A DNA stretch of 64,000 bases from Silene latifolia (lineage: Eukaryota; Streptophyta; Magnoliopsida; Caryophyllales; Caryophyllaceae): assembly GCF_048544455.1 (NCBI RefSeq), contig NC_133537.1:15313541-15377540 (forward strand), written 5' to 3'. Each line of letters starts with the position of its first letter. The first letter of the stretch is position 1. The translations under genes and the position numbers were made by a program. Below are positions 59,430 through 64,000 of this stretch, one piece after another. A model generated the notes under the pieces. The model searched no databases. It was not told the origin of the DNA and worked only from the letters and a program-made list of their open reading frames with translations.

Positions 59430-60212
59430 CATTATATAAATCATAAAATTTTATATTATTCGGGTTATTATAGTTTTCTCCCGAAAATAAAACCCACCAT
59501 ATTTGGGATAATATCATTTGGGTTAATATCAGATTCTATATAAACACAATTCTTGTGCAAATTCTACAATTCTATTCTCTTCTCTTCTTTCTTGAGTAAA
59601 ATTCTGATATATTATATTATGTTTCTTTGAGGAGGGGAAATCCTCTCAAAGAAATATATAAGCATCTCTAAGTACTCCAAGGCAACATGGGAGGGAGCTC
59701 AAGTTTTTTTTTTTTTTAAAAAAGAGAGAATATAAGGGTAGTATTGAAATTGAAGTAGAACTACTTGTAAATTGATTAAAAGAGGGACACAAACATCATG
59801 ACATTGTATATAATAATAAGACTGTATAGAGAGTTTTTAGTAATATTTTTTACCCAAAAAAGAATGGTTAATTTGATTTGAATAGTCCGAATAAGGTAAG
59901 TGTTGCTTTGGCTTAGATGAGAGGAGGGGTATTAACAAGTCGAGTAGAGCTCGAGCTTGGCCTTGCGCGGCTTGTGCTCATAAAGTAAAACTCGAGTTCG
60001 AGCCGATCTTAAGCTTACCCGAGCTTGAAAAAATTGTGAAGCTTGCGAGCTTTAATGCAAGCTCGAGCCAAACTCGAGCTTAACTCGAGCCTATATATAA
60101 TTGTTGAATTGTCGTTTTTTCTCTCTCGATATGTTCAATAACAAGGCTCGAAAGAGTTTTATATACAAATATTGGAAAATTAATAAGACATTTTTGATAT
60201 GTGTGATACAAA
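59430..60212. other. Intergenic before the CACTA element
   Basis: No gene. A near-perfect hairpin with TTTCTTTGAG arms lies at 59622-59654. GCTCGAGC/GAGCTTG words crowd 59937-60095, like a decayed repeat. Confidence 0.5.
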
Positions 60213-60660
60213 CACTACAACAAATAAGGTAATTGGCGACCATATAAGGCGACTGAGAACAGTCGCCATTTAGAATAAAGCGACTAAGACCCGTCGCCCG
60301 CACTTCGTAGCAAGGTTTGGTCGCTTTTGGCGACAGGCGTTCGTCGCCAAATTTGGCGACTGAATTTTTTAAAGCGGGCGACCGAAATTCGTCGCCAAAA
60401 TTGGCGACTGTCATTAGTCGCCAATTTAGCGACTGCCATTTGTCGCTTTTTAAATATACACGTCATCTCCATATCCTCCAAAATGGCGACGGGTAATGGT
60501 CGCCATTTTGGCGACAGAACTTGGTCGCCATTTTGGCGACTGATTTCCGTCGCCAATGGCACTGTTTTCCGTCGCCAACGTCCCTAAAATTAATTCATGA
60601 TCAGAGACTTAGCGACGGAATGCCGTCGCCAAATGCCCAGTGTCCGTCGCCAAAATTACA
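60213..60660. repeat. Terminal repeat and subterminal GGCGAC motif array of the CACTA element
   Basis: More than twenty GCGAC or GTCGC words occur in both orientations, many as inverted pairs such as TTGGCGAC...GTCGCCAA. In En/Spm, arrays of short subterminal motifs in both orientations are bound by TNPA. Confidence 0.9.
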
Positions 60661-60874
60661 TGTTTTTTTGCCTAAAAATCGTTTTTGACCTAGCCAAATA
60701 CGTAAAACCTGCAAATAAACCAACACTTCCAGCAGAGAACACATGGGAAGCCAACACAACCAAACTTGATAAAGAAAATCAAGTTCCATACACACAACTA
60801 CGAGTTCTACGAGTTTGGTCATCTAACATTATCCGGGAATAACTACGAGTTCTACTACATAACTACGAGTTCTA

Positions 60875-62516
60875 CTACATAACAGGGAAACTTGCTCCCG
60901 CTCCACTACCACCTCCATGATTAGGATCTCTAGGATCCTTTGGTTGCGGGCGCCACCCAGTGTTGCAATTGGCGAAGAAGGAGTTCATCCGTTCCATTTC
61001 CTCCTTCATCCTCCGAATTTCAAAGATCTCTCTCGGCATCCCGCCTCTCCCTCTCGGCATCCTGCCTCTCCCTCTCGGCTAATTGAGCTTGGAGCACACT
61101 CACGACACTTGGGGTATAAGGTTGTTGTTGGGAGGAAATTGACCCTCTTCTTCTTGTAGGAGGGTAGAAAATCTCCTTTGCCGACCCGGCTCCATACACA
61201 TCTCCTCTTTGGAACCCCTCAACAAGATCAAACCATAGCTCATTGTCATCAATTTCCGGGTTGTTCTTCCTACGGACAAGGAATTGTTCCTAAAAAATTG
61301 ATAAAACATTAATGGTTAGAGGTTACTTATCTAAAAATTGATAAAACATATACTTTAAAAAAGCTAAGAAATTTTTATTTTTTGACACTTACATATAACT
61401 GTTGATCTTTTTCCTTCGCGAAGATCAACTTGCCCTTACTTGTCTTCTTTGCGTGAGTGTCAACAAAGAGATCAACAATCGTGGGTACCTTACCCTTATT
61501 CTTCTTGGTCTTCCGGAAAAAAAAACAAGGAAATTGTTACTCAAACATGATAATTAATGAGACTAATTAAATTAGAAGACTATTAAATTAAAAGCTAAGA
61601 CAAATAACTTACATCTAAGACCACACGATCATGAAAAGATTGAGACCCTCCATAATGAGTAGGCTCAACTTCCGCATCCTTATCTCCTCCTTTCCTGTTG
61701 ATCTTGTTCCGGGCCGATGCTTCCTTGAACTCAGGACTGTTCCGGTACTTGGTATATTCCTCATATGACGAACCTGTAATCAATAAAATAACAATTATTA
61801 ATTAATATATTTTCAAAATATGTAATGAATTTTAACTAATTACGGGTATTAAAAGAAACTAAATACCTTTCATGAAAGATGGCGCCTTCTTCCTCTTAGA
61901 CACCTTATACATGTTGTCCCTTAGCCTCTTCTTGCCAATGTCATTATACCTTTGCCAAACTAGGCGCTCAAGGTTGGTTGGCCAATAGAACACACGCTAC
62001 AAAAAGTAAACACATAGATGAGAAACAAATTAATAATAAGGTAAAAAGAATAAATAAATTATATTTAATAATATATATTTTATAAATAGATACCCGGAAG
62101 TTGTTGAACCACATCTCCTTATCTTCATCACTAGCGTTACTCCAACAAGTAACGCCGTGTGTCATGTTCTCTTGGGTGCTATTAGTCACACCACGAACAA
62201 CTGTTTGACTTCTAAACCTGAAATCAAACATGTTAAAAACATAATTATATAGGAAAAAAAATAATGTATAATTAACATATGTCTAAAAAAAGTCATTTAT
62301 TACTAAATAAAAAAATTACAAAATAGAATGAATAAAAAATTACCAAAGACCATTCGGATCAAGGATCATCCTGTTGTCAGTATGTCGGGGTATAGCAACC
62401 TCCTCCTCCTCCTCACTCACCTCCGTAGTAGAACGGTCAACGTCCTCCTCCTGCTCTCGGGAGCTACTACCTCCCTCACTATAGCCTCCGCGCTGCCTAC
62501 TTCCTCCAGGAGCCAT
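60875..62516 (-). pseudogene. TNPA-like gene (Transposase_24 family) with frameshift
   Basis: Six exons with GT-AG junctions and consistent phase are inferred: 62516-62344, 62217-62094, 61996-61867, 61773-61613, 61509-61393 and 61289-60875. The product starts MAPGGSRQRGG with an acidic stretch. It then has the plant Ptta/En/Spm transposase core (GVTCWSNASDEDKEMWFNNFR, WQRYNDIGKKRLRDNMYKVS, SSYEEYTKYRNSPEFKEAS, HYGGSQSFHDRVV, GKVPTIVDLFVDTHAKK) and a Glu/Arg-rich coiled coil (LAERER repeats). A dinucleotide change in a GAGAGA run near 61030 breaks the coiled-coil frame; the original frame then continues as EIFEIRRMKEEMERMNSFFA to a stop at 60875. Such proteins bind subterminal motifs. Confidence 0.85.
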
Positions 62517-62670
62517 GTGTACTACAATTGAATAAAAAGTGTTAGCAAATATTACAAGATAATTATTATAAGATACAAAAAAATAAAACCTAATAAACAA
62601 GTATAAAAGACAAAATAAAACGCTAATAATTGTTTCCAAATTTTGATATGTATACTTTTAATACCTTCTC

Positions 62671-62863
62671 TTACTCATCATCATCATCATCCTCATCTTC
62701 TTCTTCTTCTTCTTCTTCTTCTTCTTCTTCTTCCTCTTCCTCCTCCTCTTCTTCTTCTTCTTCCCCCTCTTCTATCCCATCCCTCTCCTTATCATTCTCT
62801 TCTTCTTCCTCTTCTAACTCCTCCTCCGCTTCTATCTCATTTGCATAAATAATTTCATCATGA
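62671..62863 (-). repeat. GAA/CTT microsatellite encoding a poly-Glu/Asp tail
   Basis: On the minus strand one frame reads DHDEIIYANEIEAEEE, then more than 20 consecutive Glu, then DEDDDDDE and a stop. It is in the frame adjacent to the TNP2 end. The CTT run on the plus strand is at about 62697-62734. Confidence 0.8.
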
Positions 62864-64000
62864 TCAACTGGGACAAAACTGCATTTTCGATACAACCTCT
62901 TCTTGGAAAAAAGATGTATCAACTTCTGATCGTGCCTTTGTTTTAAAAACGACCCACCATTGCTTTTGTTGTCTATCATTGCTTGTGCTCGGAAGAGATG
63001 CAAAATAAACTTGATGAGCTTGTTGTGCAAGTATAAATGGGTCATATTGAGAGTAGGTTCGAGTATGATTCACTTCCACGAGTTTGTAACGATCATGGAC
63101 TCTCGTTCCGGCTACGGAATTATCCCTCCATTTAATCTTGAATAAGACGGTTTTATAACTCCTATCCCGGCCATTGTAGCACAACTCAAAGATATCCTCT
63201 AATATGCCATAATAATCATTGCCATCAAGAGAAGAAATAGTAACGCCGTAGTTGCATTTAGCCTTACTTTTGCCATAGTCAAATGTTTGAAACTTAAACC
63301 CATTAATTGAATATCGATTCCACGTCACAACCTTTCGAGAAGGACCCAAAGCCAAGCTTCTTATCACATCATCTTGAATATTTAGCTTACATACATGCTT
63401 CCGAAACCAGGCTGGAAATTGATCCTCATGCTTATGCCAAACATCCTCTCTGTTCACATTAGGGTGATCTTTAATGAAATCTGTCACAAATTGAGCTTCA
63501 TATGGCTCCAAAACCTCACAATTAGATAGCACATAGAGGTGGGCACGGTTATACTCCTTGTCATCCAGAAATCTTGTTCCCCCAACTGATGAACACCCTA
63601 TTTCATCCTGCATTTGGAAACACTTGGGTATACTTGTGTCTAGTTCATCCGCTTCATCAATATTCAAGTATTTTGCTTTGGTCTCAATATGTTTTTCAAA
63701 ATAAAGAGAGCAAAAATTGGCAATCTCTTCCGTTAGGTAGGCATTGCATATAGAACCTTCCACACGAGCTTTATTACCAATTTTTTTCTTCACATGATTA
63801 AGAAACCTTTCGAAAGGATACATCCACCTATATTGGACGGGTCCACCAACTTTAGCTTCATATGGCAAATGGATAGGTAGATGCTCCATCGAATTGAAAA
63901 AAGAAGGCGGAAATATCATCTCAAGTTTACACAAAATTTCTGGTATTTGGTCTTCTAAACGACTCATGTCCTCAACTGATATCGTGGAGGAACATAAATC
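62864..64000 (-). CDS. TNP2-like CACTA transposase, C-terminal part (partial)
   Basis: The frame is open to the window edge, so the start and the catalytic N-terminal domain lie outside. Visible are the DUF4218 region (LCKLEMIFPPSFFNSMEHLPIHL, GGPVQYRWMYPFERFLNHVK, KARVEGSICNAYLTEEI) and the DUF4216 region (FQTFDYGKSKAKCNYGVTI, YYGILEDIFELCYNGR, VLFKIKWRDN, RYKLVEVNHTRTY, DPFILAQQAHQVYF). Both are standard C-terminal modules of plant TNP2. The frame closes at TGA (62864) after KMQFCPS. A one-base shift there would continue into an acidic tail (62863-62671), so the natural C terminus may be longer. Confidence 0.9.
   Translation of the reverse strand, partial: DLCSSTISVEDMSRLEDQIPEILCKLEMIFPPSFFNSMEHLPIHLPYEAKVGGPVQYRWMYPFERFLNHVKKKIGNKARVEGSICNAYLTEEIANFCSLYFEKHIETKAKYLNIDEADELDTSIPKCFQMQDEIGCSSVGGTRFLDDKEYNRAHLYVLSNCEVLEPYEAQFVTDFIKDHPNVNREDVWHKHEDQFPAWFRKHVCKLNIQDDVIRSLALGPSRKVVTWNRYSINGFKFQTFDYGKSKAKCNYGVTISSLDGNDYYGILEDIFELCYNGRDRSYKTVLFKIKWRDNSVAGTRVHDRYKLVEVNHTRTYSQYDPFILAQQAHQVYFASLPSTSNDRQQKQWWVVFKTKARSEVDTSFFQEEVVSKMQFCPS

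Larger units (their letters stand above)
60213..64000 (-). mobile_element. CACTA (En/Spm-type) transposon, one end
   Basis: The terminus CACTACAACAAATAAGG starts at 60213. A subterminal array of GGCGAC motifs follows, then TNPA-like and TNP2-like genes, both read on the minus strand. The other end lies beyond the window. The flanking bases AAA (60210-60212) would be the 3-bp target duplication. Confidence 0.92.

Noticed and set aside
62630-62852. Ser-rich or Leu-rich proteins on the plus strand
   Set aside because: They are translations of a CTT microsatellite opposite the CACTA acidic tail.

Overview
The window reads as nuclear DNA of a flowering plant, a core eudicot. The evidence is GT-AG introns in recognisable plant genes (R2R3-MYB, ADF, ERD7-type senescence protein, TPR protein), plant lineages of LTR retrotransposon, a CACTA element with TNP2/TNPA genes, and many Stowaway and Tourist-type MITEs. 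I cannot fix the family or species from sequence alone. Most of the DNA is nested transposable elements, and the host genes sit in islands between them.

Layout. 1-5314: 3' half of a degenerate Ty1/copia element and its 3' LTR, inserted into a Ty3/gypsy Tat-type element. 5315-9890: the rest of that Tat element: integrase end, a long 3' region with a spliced antisense ORF that has its own TATA box, and the 3' LTR. 10003-15284: a TAA-flanked Harbinger/Tourist-type repeat interrupted by a long-TIR element, itself interrupted by a small internally deleted Ale-like copia element. 17034-18838: a 5'-truncated LINE tail (RNase H) split by a TRIM-like element with identical LTRs. 20809-23090: a minus-strand TPR-protein gene. 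25242-25844: an ADF5-like gene. 27064-28361: a second Harbinger-type copy containing a Stowaway MITE. 29197-30631: an ERD7-like gene with a cluster of ACGT boxes and an in-frame stop. 31519-36628: a non-autonomous Helitron split by a minus-strand copia-type element. 36636-38373: MITEs and a hAT-like repeat. 39250-40068: a subgroup-4-type R2R3-MYB gene. 43645-58616: a Tekay/Del-like chromovirus (A) with a second copy (B) of the same family inserted in its 3' LTR. 60213-64000: one end of a CACTA transposon with TNPA-like and TNP2-like genes.

The most unusual structure is in the chromovirus family. Near-perfect palindromes of core ACTCGATCGAGT lie 19-22 bp apart. They occur in the U3 region just upstream of the LTR TATA box and again in the leader before gag, where they form three 116-bp blocks of four. 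Their number differs between LTRs of one copy. A helically phased regulatory or RNA-pairing role is inference.

Insertion order can be read from target-site duplications. Chromovirus B (GTTGT) went into A (GTTTA), and A went into an inverted-repeat element. The TRIM (CGAAG) went into the LINE. The copia (TCCAC) went into the Helitron. The Ale-like copia (CAACC) went into a long-TIR element inside a Harbinger-type repeat. All coordinates and splice sites were read by eye. No alignment or database search was run.
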